Source: an uncultured Lachnospiraceae bacterium
Lineage (GTDB): Bacteria; Bacillota; Clostridia; Lachnospirales; Lachnospiraceae
DNA: 46,904 nucleotides
Reading direction: 5' to 3'
Assembly (NCBI GenBank): GCA_958402795.1
Contig: CATXUX010000029.1
Location: 1 to 46,904 of the forward strand
Below the pieces are notes generated by a model. It worked only from the letters and a program-made list of their open reading frames with translations. It was not told the DNA's origin and made no database searches. The stretch's first letter is position 1; every line of letters starts with the position of its first letter. The position numbers and the translations under genes are program-made. Positions 26,457 through 34,044 of the stretch are shown piece by piece.

Positions 26457-27845
26457 ATGGAGAATAGAAATAAAACAAAATTAACAATGCGAACGAAAAT
26501 AAGTTATGGATGCGGTGATTTCGGTTCGGTTTTAATGAATATTGCATTGACAACATATTTTATGTACTATTGTACAAATATTGTGGGAATTAGTCTTGCT
26601 GCTGTCGGAACGATCACACTGGTTTGTAAAATCTGGGATGGAGTGAATGATGTAATCGTTGGCATTCTGGTTGATAAAACGCGGCATAAAGACGGGAAGG
26701 CTCGACCATGGATAAAATGGTTTACCATACCTTGCTCGATGTCAATTATTATTATGTTTACGATTCCGGTTAATGCCGCTTACGGAGTAAAGATTGCCTG
26801 GGCGTTTATTGGATATTTTCTGTATGCATTATTTTATACGACGGTAAATCTGCCTTATGGATCTTTACTGCCATTGATGACAAGAGATACTGCAGAGAGA
26901 TCCTCACTTGCGACTTACCGGCAATGGGGAGCAAATCTTTCCTCTTTGCTTACTTCAATGGTTTATATGCCCCTGATTAAGTGGATCCAGGGCAAAACAA
27001 ACAATGAAGCACTTGGATATTCGTTATGTATTGTGGTTGCAGCTATCGCAGCGGCTATTCTGCTTTATGTAGTATATTTTAATTGTCGCGAGATGGAGGA
27101 AGCTATGGATAAAAAGGCAGCGGAACCTGTATCTGCAAAGAAGTCTGTTTACAGTTTGTCTCATAATCGTCCATGGATTATCACAGCGTTGATTACGATT
27201 ATTAACTTTATGTGCCCGACACTGACCGGAAGTGCGATGATGTACTTGATTATTTACTATTTTAAAGCCGGAGAAACGTATATATCACTTTTTACGACTC
27301 TTGGAACGCTGGGAGGTCTGTTCATGCTGCCGCTTGTTACGCCTCTTTGTAAAAAGTTGGGATATCGTAAATCATTAACGGCGATTTATGCTGCCGGAGC
27401 ATTGCTTTATATGGGAGGCTATTTTGCCCGTACCAATATGTATATGGCGCTGCTATTTTACATTTTGGTTTCATTTACAAATACATTCCGTTATACTTCC
27501 ACATTGTCAATGCTGGCAGATACGATAGAATACAGTGATTATATGCACAATGTACGAGTGGATGGACTTGGGTATGCGGCGAATAGTTTTGGAACAAAAG
27601 TGGGACCTGGTATTGCGACTATGATATGCAGTTTTGTGCTGGCTAAGGGAATGCTGGATACTTCTGTAGGTGTTGGAGGCGCACAACCAGAATCGGCACT
27701 GTTCTCAATTCAGCTTTGCATGTATATTATTCCAGCAGCGTTGAGCGCGTTGGCGGCAATCCTTACGTGCTTTTACAATCTTGATCAGAAAAAATATGCG
27801 AAAGTGCTTGAAACTCTTGAAAATCGCCGTATGGCAGAAGATTGA
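26457..27845 (+). CDS. GPH-family (glycoside-pentoside-hexuronide) sugar:cation symporter
   Basis: A 462-residue major-facilitator-type transporter with 12 predicted helices. The N-terminus SYGCGDFGSVLMNIA, the KIWDGVNDVIVGILVDKTR motif with its conserved Asp residues and the DTAERSSLATYR segment are hallmarks of the GPH (MelB-like) family. It should import a glycoside, pentoside or hexuronide with Na+ or H+. AAAGGAGAG precedes ATG 26457; an in-frame ATG at 26436 would overlap the esterase stop but has no ribosome site. The pairing with a CE15-like esterase suggests a uronic-acid-containing oligosaccharide as substrate (inference). Confidence 0.88.
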   Translation: MENRNKTKLTMRTKISYGCGDFGSVLMNIALTTYFMYYCTNIVGISLAAVGTITLVCKIWDGVNDVIVGILVDKTRHKDGKARPWIKWFTIPCSMSIIIMFTIPVNAAYGVKIAWAFIGYFLYALFYTTVNLPYGSLLPLMTRDTAERSSLATYRQWGANLSSLLTSMVYMPLIKWIQGKTNNEALGYSLCIVVAAIAAAILLYVVYFNCREMEEAMDKKAAEPVSAKKSVYSLSHNRPWIITALITIINFMCPTLTGSAMMYLIIYYFKAGETYISLFTTLGTLGGLFMLPLVTPLCKKLGYRKSLTAIYAAGALLYMGGYFARTNMYMALLFYILVSFTNTFRYTSTLSMLADTIEYSDYMHNVRVDGLGYAANSFGTKVGPGIATMICSFVLAKGMLDTSVGVGGAQPESALFSIQLCMYIIPAALSALAAILTCFYNLDQKKYAKVLETLENRRMAED

Positions 27846-27928
27846 TTCATGTAAATGTGGACTATTTAGCGTGTCGCGAAATAGCTGAAAGACAGTGTGA
27901 TTTATCATCAACTGCAGTGAAACAAAAA

Positions 27929-27961
27929 CGGGAACGCTGACAAATCAACGTTCCCGCTTTT
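27929..27961. terminator. Bidirectional terminator between transporter and tRNA operon
   Basis: An 8-bp stem (27929-27936 with 27949-27956) has a T run on both strands (CTTTT on plus; T5 followed by GTTT on minus). It can end both the plus-strand transporter transcript and the minus-strand tRNA transcript. Confidence 0.8.
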
Positions 27962-27968
27962 CGATAAA

Positions 27969-28039
27969 AGGCACAGACCGGATTTGAACCGGTGATCAGG
28001 GTGTTGCAGACCCACGCCTTACCACTTGGCTACTGCGCC
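27969..28039 (-). tRNA. tRNA-Cys (GCA)
   Basis: A 71-base cloverleaf on the minus strand. The acceptor arms GGCGCAG and CTGTGCC pair with one G-U, the anticodon loop is CTGCAAC with anticodon GCA, and the T-loop GTTCAAATC is standard. The discriminator is U and CCA is not encoded. It is the second gene of the tRNA-Glu/tRNA-Cys transcript. Confidence 0.97.
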
Positions 28040-28052
28040 TGAGTAAGAGCAC

Positions 28053-28134
28053 TTAGCGTCTGTTCTTTGGACGCTTACGTGCGAACCATGTCGTCGCCGT
28101 TAGTGAGGTATCTAACGAACTTACCAGACGACAA
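28053..28134 (-). repeat. Structured spacer between tRNA-Glu and tRNA-Cys
   Basis: The 96-base spacer folds into one hairpin (AGCGTC 28055-28060 with GACGCT 28070-28075) and one nested double stem (TGTCGTC 28089-28095 with GACGACA 28127-28133, enclosing CGTTAG 28098-28103 with CTAACG 28112-28117). It may guide processing of the tRNA precursor or be an inserted repeat. Confidence 0.6.
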
Positions 28135-28135
28135 G

Positions 28136-28207
28136 TGACTCCGACGGGAATCGAACCCGTGTTACCGCCGTGAAAGGGCGATGTCTTAACCGCTTGACCA
28201 CGGAGCC
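28136..28207 (-). tRNA. tRNA-Glu (TTC)
   Basis: A 72-base cloverleaf on the minus strand. The acceptor arms GGCTCCG and CGGAGTC pair with one G-U, the anticodon loop CTTTCAC carries TTC, and the T-arm is CGGGTTCGATTCCCG. CCA is not encoded. It is the first gene of the operon. Confidence 0.97.
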
Positions 28208-28221
28208 ATTTCTTAAAATAA

Positions 28222-28239
28222 TCGCTGCGTTTACAGCGA
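28222..28239 (-). other. Hairpin in tRNA operon leader
   Basis: TCGCTG and CAGCGA pair perfectly around a 6-base loop between the promoter and tRNA-Glu, followed on the minus strand by a TTATTTTAA stretch. It could be an attenuator or a 5' processing stem. Confidence 0.45.
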
Positions 28240-28248
28240 CCGTTGATT

Positions 28249-28277
28249 ATCATATCACATCAGTTCTCGTTTTGCAA
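28249..28277 (-). promoter_or_regulatory. Promoter of the tRNA-Glu/tRNA-Cys operon
   Basis: On the minus strand TTGCAA (28272-28277) and TATGAT (28249-28254) are 17 bases apart, placing the start near 28242, some 35 bases before tRNA-Glu. Confidence 0.75.
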
Positions 28278-28300
28278 GAGTTTTTTTGGAGAATTTTTAA

Positions 28301-28329
28301 TTGACAAGCGCTGCGGTATCAGTTACAAT
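28301..28329 (+). promoter_or_regulatory. Promoter of the MATE transporter gene
   Basis: A consensus TTGACA (28301-28306), a 17-base spacer and TACAAT (28324-28329) give a strong promoter. Transcription from near 28336 leaves a leader of about 155 bases, long enough for regulation. Confidence 0.85.
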
Positions 28330-28353
28330 AAATTCCATAAAACCGCAAGGAAC

Positions 28354-28430
28354 ATGGACTTTTCTGGACGGTATTAGATCGAGTCTATTTTTTGCCATGC
28401 AATTTGAGTATTTCATAGCATGGTTTTTTT
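28354..28430 (+). promoter_or_regulatory. Tandem terminator-like leader (possible attenuator) of the MATE gene
   Basis: Two hairpin/U-run units precede the MATE gene: TGGACT (28355-28360) with AGTCTA (28382-28387, one G-U pair) then T6, and CCATGC (28395-28400) with GCATGG (28418-28423) then T7. A small frame ATG...TAG at 28354-28377 (MDFSGRY) preceded by AAGGA overlaps the first stem, and CATGG at 28353-28357 could pair with CCATG of the second. This is the layout of an attenuator controlled by a short leader peptide or ligand. No known riboswitch consensus was recognised. Confidence 0.5.
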
Positions 28431-28491
28431 GTGCGCAAAAATGGAGAACCCGGGAGCGGAAGAAGTAAAATGTAAAGGAGAATGAACAAGA

Positions 28492-29826
28492 ATGGAACAA
28501 AGTTATATGAAAGAAAAACCGATCCTGCAGCTTGTGATATCTATGTCGCTGCCCATGATCTTGTCTATGACAGTAAATTCGCTCTACAATATCATTGACA
28601 GTTTATTTGTTGCAAAGATCAGTGAGAATGCGATGACGGCGCTGTCTTTGGTGTATCCGGTACAGAATCTTGTCAATGCAGTATCTATTGGCTTTGGCAT
28701 CGGTATCAATGCGGTGATTGCCTTTTATCTGGGGGCGCAGGACCAGGAAAAAGTGGATTCGGCTGCTGCCCACGGCATGGTACTGAGTCTTCTGCAAAGT
28801 GTCCTGCTGGCATTTGTATGCATTGCCGTGATGCCCTCTTTTCTGGCAGGATTTACTTCGGATGTGGAGACAGTCAGCCTGGGAGTGCAGTATTCGAACA
28901 TTGTGCTGGGGTTTGCACCGGTTATCGCGATCGGACTTTTCTTTGAAAAAGTTTTTCAGGCAGTGGGGAAAATGACGGTTTCCATGATCTGTATGCTGAT
29001 TGGATGTATCTCGAATATTATTCTGGATCCGGTTTTAATCTTTGGCCTGGGACCTGCGCCTGAGATGGGAATTCAGGGAGCCGCCCTGGCAACCGGAATC
29101 GGACAGATACTGACGCTGATTGCCTATGTCCTGTTTTATATTCTGGATCCGATCCCGGTCAGGATCCGTATACGCCGGATGCACTGGGACTGGGGACTGA
29201 CGAAAAAGTTATACGGGATCGGGATCCCGGCAACTTTAAATCTGGCTTTGCCCTCTGTGCTGATTTCTGTCCTTAATGGAATTTTGGCGTCGTTTTCTCA
29301 GTCATATGTACTGGTACTTGGCGTTTATTACAAGTTACAGACGTTCTTGTATCTGTCTGCCAACGGCATAATCCAGGGGATTCGCCCACTGATTGGATAT
29401 AACAGTGGAGCCGGAGAATATAAGCGTGTTCGTAAAATCTACTCTACGACGCTGATTCTGACTGCTTTTATTATGGCGGTCGGCACCATCGTATGCCTGG
29501 CGATCCCGGAGGAACTTATCGGACTTTTCACAGAGAATCCCGACACGGTCCGGATCGGTGCAGAGGCACTCCGTATTATAAGCGCAGGATTTGTAGTATC
29601 TGCGGTTTCTGTCACATCCTCCGGTACATTGGAAGGCCTTGGCATGGGGATGCCGTCGCTGATTATTTCCTTATGCCGTTATCTGGTTATCATTCTTCCA
29701 TTGGCTTTTGTGCTGAGCGGATGGATCGGTGCGGTCGGGGTATGGCATGCGTTTTGGCTTACAGAAGTTTTATCTGCAGTTGTTTCCTGGATGGTGTGTT
29801 ATAAAAAGATTTACCGAAAGGAGTGA
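28492..29826 (+). CDS. MATE family efflux transporter
   Basis: A 444-residue protein with 12 predicted helices in two similar halves, typical of MATE exporters: KPILQLVISMSLPMILSM at the start, and GIGINAVIAFYLGAQ and SGAGEYKRVRK as the repeated loop motifs. It should export cationic compounds or drugs against Na+ or H+. AAAGGAGAA precedes the ATG. The substrate is unknown; a regulated leader and strong promoter suggest inducible expression. A prepilin-peptidase-like gene follows after 13 bases. Confidence 0.9.
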   Translation: MEQSYMKEKPILQLVISMSLPMILSMTVNSLYNIIDSLFVAKISENAMTALSLVYPVQNLVNAVSIGFGIGINAVIAFYLGAQDQEKVDSAAAHGMVLSLLQSVLLAFVCIAVMPSFLAGFTSDVETVSLGVQYSNIVLGFAPVIAIGLFFEKVFQAVGKMTVSMICMLIGCISNIILDPVLIFGLGPAPEMGIQGAALATGIGQILTLIAYVLFYILDPIPVRIRIRRMHWDWGLTKKLYGIGIPATLNLALPSVLISVLNGILASFSQSYVLVLGVYYKLQTFLYLSANGIIQGIRPLIGYNSGAGEYKRVRKIYSTTLILTAFIMAVGTIVCLAIPEELIGLFTENPDTVRIGAEALRIISAGFVVSAVSVTSSGTLEGLGMGMPSLIISLCRYLVIILPLAFVLSGWIGAVGVWHAFWLTEVLSAVVSWMVCYKKIYRKE

Positions 29827-29839
29827 TGATTTTTCTATT

Positions 29840-30310
29840 ATGATTGTTTTAATAGAAACGATTCCGGCAGCGCTTACTACAGCAGTTTTTTTAACGGCCA
29901 TCGGACTGGCTGCGTATAGTGACAAAAACACGAGAACGATCCCGAACGGGATTTGCGCTGTGATTTTGCTGACGGCTGCCACAGCTTGTTTTACGATCCC
30001 GGATATTGATATCTGCTCCCGCCTGTCTGGACTTGTCTGTGTCAGCGTTCCGATGTTTCTGCTTGCACTTTTCATTCCCGGTGCATTTGGAGGCGGCGAT
30101 ATAAAATTGATGGCGGCGGGCGGAGCGTTCTTTGGCTGGCGGCTTACGGTTACGGCAGCGGTGATCGCGGTCGTATGCGCAGGCGGCTGGTGCGGGATCA
30201 TGATTGCCGCAGGGAAAAGGAACAGAAAAGACCGGTTTGCACTTGGGCCGTTTCTCTGTCTGGGAATGCTTGCCGTTGTTCTGGCGGGAGATAAGATTGC
30301 GATAATATGA
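29840..30310 (+). CDS. A24 family prepilin-type peptidase, peptidase domain only
   Basis: A 156-residue membrane protein with five to six helices. Both catalytic aspartates of A24 aspartic peptidases are present: D28 in AAYSDKNTRTIPN and D87 in GGGDIKLM (the GxGD motif). The N-terminal methylase domain of full prepilin peptidases is missing, as in archaeal-type and TadV/CpaA-like members. It would cut leader peptides of type IV pilin-like proteins at the membrane. No pilin genes are near. The start at 29840 is the first in-frame ATG after the MATE stop; the nearest ribosome site (29817-29822) is rather far away. Confidence 0.8.
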   Translation: MIVLIETIPAALTTAVFLTAIGLAAYSDKNTRTIPNGICAVILLTAATACFTIPDIDICSRLSGLVCVSVPMFLLALFIPGAFGGGDIKLMAAGGAFFGWRLTVTAAVIAVVCAGGWCGIMIAAGKRNRKDRFALGPFLCLGMLAVVLAGDKIAII

Positions 30311-30311
30311 G

Positions 30312-30341
30312 TTGCACCTGCGGTACAGGTTGTACTATAAT
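30312..30341 (+). promoter_or_regulatory. Promoter of the AraC-family regulator gene
   Basis: TTGCAC (30312-30317), an 18-base spacer and a consensus TATAAT (30336-30341) lie just after the peptidase stop and before the TTG start at 30385. Confidence 0.7.
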
Positions 30342-30384
30342 AGAACAGAAACCGGGAGCTTTTCGAAAAGAGGAGGGGACGGAG

Positions 30385-31233
30385 TTGGAGTTTAGTCATG
30401 AACTGGTTATGCCAAATGAAGATCTGCCGTTTAAACTGTTTGTCTTTGAGGGGCATGCGGGAAATTATTTCCGGGACAGGCACTGGCACTGTTCCGTTGA
30501 GATTTTCGCCGTTTATGAGGGCAGCCTGATATTTTATCTGAATGGAGAAGAACAGCGGCTGCACCCGGGAGAGTTTATGCTGGTGAATCCGAATGAGGTT
30601 CATGCGGTGGACGCTCCGGAACGAAACCGGACGATCGTGTTGCAGATGCCGCTGAAAACGTTCGAAAATTATTATACAGGCGATCAGTATATCCGTTTTA
30701 CACATGATCCGAAGATTCAGGACAGGAAAGTGATGGAACTGATCGAAAGCATGGACAAGATCTACCGGGAAAAATCTTGTGGTTATGAGATGAAGGTGAA
30801 AAGTGATTATTATATGCTTTTATATCTTCTTGTTACAAAATACCGGGAGACAGAGGTTACGCAGGACATGCTGAAGCTGAACCGGAAGCTGAACCGGCTG
30901 TCCGTGATCACCAATTATATTAAAGAAAATTATACGGCAGATCTGACGCTGGAGACACTGGCGAAGGTATTTGGGTATACACCGGCGTACTTGTCGCGGA
31001 TGTTCCAGAAGTATGCGGGAATTAATTACAAGTCATATCTGCAGAGTGTCAGAGTGGAGCATGCATATCAGGAACTGGCAAATACCGGGCATACGGTGAG
31101 TGAGATCGCGATGAATAATGGATTTCCGAACAGCAAGGCGTTTTCAAAAGAGTTCCGGAAGAAATATGGGATGCTGCCAAGTGAATTCCGGAACCGCAAA
31201 GACAAGGCAAAACATTCTGTTTTGGAGACATAA
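30385..31233 (+). CDS. AraC family transcriptional regulator with cupin sensor domain
   Basis: A 282-residue regulator. Residues about 15-110 form an AraC-type cupin sensor (HWHCSVEIFAVYEG, HPGEFMLVNPNEVHAV), and residues about 175-275 two helix-turn-helix units (LTLETLAKVFGYTPAYLSRMFQKY and SEIAMNNGFPNSKAFSKEFRKKYG). The TTG start at 30385 is chosen because AGGAGG (30371-30376) lies 8 bases before it and because a good promoter sits inside the region that an ATG at 30307 would make coding. The target genes are not visible; the cupin suggests a sugar or sugar-acid ligand. Confidence 0.85.
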   Translation: MEFSHELVMPNEDLPFKLFVFEGHAGNYFRDRHWHCSVEIFAVYEGSLIFYLNGEEQRLHPGEFMLVNPNEVHAVDAPERNRTIVLQMPLKTFENYYTGDQYIRFTHDPKIQDRKVMELIESMDKIYREKSCGYEMKVKSDYYMLLYLLVTKYRETEVTQDMLKLNRKLNRLSVITNYIKENYTADLTLETLAKVFGYTPAYLSRMFQKYAGINYKSYLQSVRVEHAYQELANTGHTVSEIAMNNGFPNSKAFSKEFRKKYGMLPSEFRNRKDKAKHSVLET

Positions 31234-31308
31234 AAAGAATCCGGCGGGAACCATTTGGAAGTGAATGCATACACTAATGATATAATTCTCGGAAACGGAA
31301 GTGTATGT

Positions 31309-31722
31309 ATGAACATGAAACTGCCTTATTATATGGCGTATCCGATGCCGCTGATCTATGATGATGAGCGGATTGAGCGCAGAGATTATGAATATATGAA
31401 GAGCATGTATCCGGATGCAGCAAAGCGGATTCTGCCGTATGTGGAGGAAGAGTGCGACCGCCGGGACGATGCACGCGGCATGATGTACGATGAATATCCG
31501 GATAAATTACAGATCAGACTTATGGGCAGGCGGATTTATGAACGTGTGATGCAAAATGAGCGGAGCCTGCGGGGACCGGAACACCAGAAAAACGATGCAG
31601 AAAACACAGATACCCTGCGGGATGGCCAAAGCTGGATCCGGGATCTGATCGAGGTCCTTCTGTATCAGGAGTTGTATAAACGCAGGAGCGACCACCGCCG
31701 CGCCCGAAGAAAATATTATTGA
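31309..31722 (+). CDS. Hypothetical protein, charged and tyrosine-rich
   Basis: About 137 residues, not recognised. It starts with a hydrophobic, Tyr/Met/Pro-rich stretch (KLPYYMAYPMPLIY) and continues with a strongly charged helical region rich in Asp, Glu and Arg, ending in a basic tail (RRSDHRRARRKYY). No signal peptide, membrane helix or known motif is seen. The start is uncertain: ATG 31309 has only a weak GGAA upstream, ATG 31315 is possible, and a longer version from TTG 31255 would include a TATAAT-like element at 31281-31286. It lies between the AraC and shikimate kinase genes. Confidence 0.6.
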   Translation: MNMKLPYYMAYPMPLIYDDERIERRDYEYMKSMYPDAAKRILPYVEEECDRRDDARGMMYDEYPDKLQIRLMGRRIYERVMQNERSLRGPEHQKNDAENTDTLRDGQSWIRDLIEVLLYQELYKRRSDHRRARRKYY

Positions 31723-31751
31723 CTATAGAGAAAGGATCAGGGAAAATACAT

Positions 31752-32267
31752 ATGAAAAGGAAAAATCTGGTATTTATCGGAATGCCGGCAGTCGGCAAAA
31801 GTACAGTCGGCGTTGTAACTGCAAAAAGACTGGGGATGCATTTTCTGGATACAGATCTGCTGATTCAGGAGCAGGAAGGAAAACTTTTGAGAGAGATCAT
31901 CGCTGAAGTCGGTGAGGAAGGCTTCCTTGCGATTGAAAACCAGGTGAACTGCAGCGTAGATGTGGAAAATTCTGTTATATCACCGGGAGGAAGCGTTGTC
32001 TATTGTGAAGAGGCAATGCGGCATTACAAAGAAATCGGTACGGTGGTATATTTACAAGCCTCTTATCAAACAATAAAAAGTAGAATCCGTAATCCGAAAA
32101 AACGCGGCGTTGTCCTGCGGGAAGGACAGACATTTCAGGATCTTTACGAAGAAAGAGTCCCGCTTTTCGAAAAATACGCCGATATCACGGTCCGCGAAGA
32201 CGGTCGGGAGATAGAAGAAACGATAGAACACGTGATAGAAGCAGTAGAAAAAATTGTAAAATGTTAA
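31752..32267 (+). CDS. aroK: Shikimate kinase
   Basis: A 171-residue P-loop kinase of normal shikimate kinase length. The Walker A motif GMPAVGKS (10-17), the DTD shikimate-binding motif (about 33-35), the SPGGSVVY loop and the lid region with paired arginines (IRNPKKRGVVLREG) are in order. It phosphorylates shikimate at the 3-hydroxyl on the chorismate pathway. It stands apart from other aromatic pathway genes. The ATG at 31752 fits the family start; the ribosome site is weak. Gluconate kinase is an alternative but lacks the DTD motif in this position. Confidence 0.85.
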   Translation: MKRKNLVFIGMPAVGKSTVGVVTAKRLGMHFLDTDLLIQEQEGKLLREIIAEVGEEGFLAIENQVNCSVDVENSVISPGGSVVYCEEAMRHYKEIGTVVYLQASYQTIKSRIRNPKKRGVVLREGQTFQDLYEERVPLFEKYADITVREDGREIEETIEHVIEAVEKIVKC

Positions 32268-32296
32268 CAAAGTTTTAAGACACCCGTAAAAAATAT

Positions 32297-32324
32297 TTTA
32301 CAACCCCGGGATTTATGCTATAAT
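32297..32324 (+). promoter_or_regulatory. Promoter of murA
   Basis: TTTACA (32297-32302), a 16-base spacer and a consensus TATAAT (32319-32324) lie 115 bases ahead of murA. Confidence 0.7.
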
Positions 32325-32438
32325 GATGGCGTATGCAAAAAGAAGAATATGTTATTTATGAGATAGAATGGGGTTGGGGATCCCGTGATTATTTGGGGAT
32401 TACGATTATTATATCGGATGATAGAGGTGTAGAACAGG

Positions 32439-33731
32439 ATGGAGCAGTATATTATCAAGGGCGGGAATCCGCTGGTAGGTGAAGTTGAGATTGGGGGAGC
32501 CAAGAACGCGGCGCTGGCAATTCTTGCCGCTGCGATCATGACAGATGAGACCGTACTGATTGAGAATATTCCGGATGTAAATGATATCAATGTGATGCTG
32601 GAAGCAATCGCAGGAATCGGCGCGACGGTACAGCGGATAGACAGCCACAGCGTCAAGATCAACGGGAGTACGATTACCGATTTTGACATTGAGTACGATT
32701 ATATCAAAAAAATCCGTGCGTCGTATTATCTTCTCGGCGCGCTGCTCGGAAAGTATAAAAGGGCAGAGGTTGCGCTTCCGGGGGGCTGCAATATCGGCAG
32801 TCGTCCGATCGACCAGCATTTAAAAGGTTTCCGCGCGCTCGGTGCAGATGTAGATATTGAGCATGGAAAGATCGTGGCCGAGGCGGAACGGCTGCGGGGA
32901 ACTCATATCTATTTTGATGTGGTTTCTGTCGGCGCGACGATCAACGTCATGATGGCGGCGTCTATGGCAGAGGGGACGACGATCATGGAAAATGTGGCAA
33001 AGGAACCTCATGTGGTAGATGTTGCGAACTTCCTGAACAGTATGGGAGCGAATATCCGTGGCGCCGGAACGGATGTGATCAAAATCCGCGGCGTGCGTTC
33101 ACTGCATAAAACGGAATACTCCATTATACCGGACCAGATCGAGGCAGGGACATTTATGTTTGCGGCGGCGGCTACAAAGGGAGATGTGACTGTACTCAAT
33201 GTGATTCCGAAGCATCTGGAAGCTACGATCTCCAAATTAGTAGATATCGGCTGCGAGGTACAGGAATTTGATGATGCAGTCCGTGTAACTGCAAAAGGAC
33301 GGCTGCGCAGTACGCAGGTGAAAACACTTCCCTATCCCGGTTATCCGACGGATATGCAGCCGCAGATCGGTGTGACGCTGGCGCTGGCAAGAGGTACCAG
33401 CGTGATTACGGAGAGTATATTTGAGAACCGGTTTAAGTATCTGGATGAGCTTGCGAGAATGGGTGCAAATGTAAAGATAGAAGGAAATTCTGCTACCATA
33501 GAAGGTGTGGAGAGATTTACGGGAGCACGCGTAAGCGCACCGGATCTTCGCGCCGGAGCCGCGTTATGTATCGCGGGACTTGCCGCAGAAGGGATTACGA
33601 TCGTGGATGATATTGTTTATATCCAGAGAGGATATGAGCGGTTTGATGAGAAGCTGAGCCTGCTGGGCGGGATGATCGAAAAAGTATCCTGCGAAAAGGA
33701 AATCCAGAAATTCAGACTCAAAGTAAGCTAA
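32439..33731 (+). CDS. murA: UDP-N-acetylglucosamine 1-carboxyvinyltransferase
   Basis: A 430-residue enzyme that transfers enolpyruvate from PEP to UDP-GlcNAc, the first step committed to peptidoglycan synthesis. The N-terminus YIIKGGNPLVGEVEIGGAKNA and the active-site loop LPGGCNIGSRP are typical; the active cysteine is Cys117, so the enzyme should be fosfomycin-sensitive in principle. Length is normal. GAGGTG lies about 10 bases before the ATG. Gram-positives often have two murA paralogues; only this one is in the window. It has its own promoter and no clear terminator before the metK leader. Confidence 0.95.
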   Translation: MEQYIIKGGNPLVGEVEIGGAKNAALAILAAAIMTDETVLIENIPDVNDINVMLEAIAGIGATVQRIDSHSVKINGSTITDFDIEYDYIKKIRASYYLLGALLGKYKRAEVALPGGCNIGSRPIDQHLKGFRALGADVDIEHGKIVAEAERLRGTHIYFDVVSVGATINVMMAASMAEGTTIMENVAKEPHVVDVANFLNSMGANIRGAGTDVIKIRGVRSLHKTEYSIIPDQIEAGTFMFAAAATKGDVTVLNVIPKHLEATISKLVDIGCEVQEFDDAVRVTAKGRLRSTQVKTLPYPGYPTDMQPQIGVTLALARGTSVITESIFENRFKYLDELARMGANVKIEGNSATIEGVERFTGARVSAPDLRAGAALCIAGLAAEGITIVDDIVYIQRGYERFDEKLSLLGGMIEKVSCEKEIQKFRLKVS

Positions 33732-33788
33732 AGAGATATGGAAGCTGCAGATCGTAACTTCCAGGGAACAATTCTTCTGATGTGTATA

Positions 33789-33817
33789 TTGATTTTTCAC
33801 GGAAGAACGAGTAAAGT
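33789..33817 (+). promoter_or_regulatory. Promoter of the metK riboswitch transcript
   Basis: TTGATT (33789-33794) and TAAAGT (33812-33817) are 17 bases apart and end 34 bases before the SAM riboswitch. Confidence 0.55.
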
Positions 33818-33851
33818 AGGTTATTGTAAAAAATAAATAAAGCAACTTTCT

Positions 33852-33948
33852 CTTATTCAGAGCAGTGGAGGTACAGAGGACCTGTGAAGCTGCGGCAACC
33901 CCTTGTAAACAGGAAGGTGCCAACCTGAGCGAGTAATCGAACAATAAG
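33852..33948 (+). ncRNA. SAM-I (S-box) riboswitch
   Basis: The P1 stem CTTATT (33852-33857) pairs with AATAAG (33943-33948). Inside are the conserved S-box elements in order: CAGAGCAGTGGAGG, the GAAGCTGCGGCAACC kink-turn and junction region, and GGTGCCAACCTGAGC. The RNA binds S-adenosylmethionine and turns metK off when SAM is plentiful. The expression platform follows at 33969-33995. Confidence 0.95.
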
Positions 33949-33968
33949 GGGATTGTTATGAAATATGG

Positions 33969-33995
33969 ACAGTCCGCATGTGCGGGCTGTTTGTT
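33969..33995 (+). terminator. Terminator hairpin of the metK riboswitch
   Basis: ACAGTCCGC (33969-33977) pairs with GCGGGCTGT (33982-33990, one G-U pair) and is followed by the T-rich TTGTTGTTT. It should form when SAM is bound and stop transcription about 50 bases before the metK start. Confidence 0.8.
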
Positions 33996-34044
33996 GTTTA
34001 ACAGTTCTTACAAGAGAAAGACGAAAGAAAGGAAGAGGTTTAAG

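Noticed and set aside
28053..28253. 66-residue minus-strand frame over tRNA-Glu and the spacer
   Set aside because: It covers a clear tRNA gene and its leader, so it is not coding.
28336..28490. Known riboswitch (purine, guanidine or similar) ahead of the MATE gene
   Set aside because: None of the conserved core sequences of these classes was found; only terminator-like hairpins are visible.
30307..30384. Earlier ATG start for the AraC-family regulator
   Set aside because: The added region contains the gene's likely promoter; TTG 30385 has a strong ribosome site.
33958..34044. In-frame upstream extension of metK from 33958
   Set aside because: It would translate the riboswitch terminator hairpin, adds 29 residues absent from the family, and the ribosome site lies before 34045.
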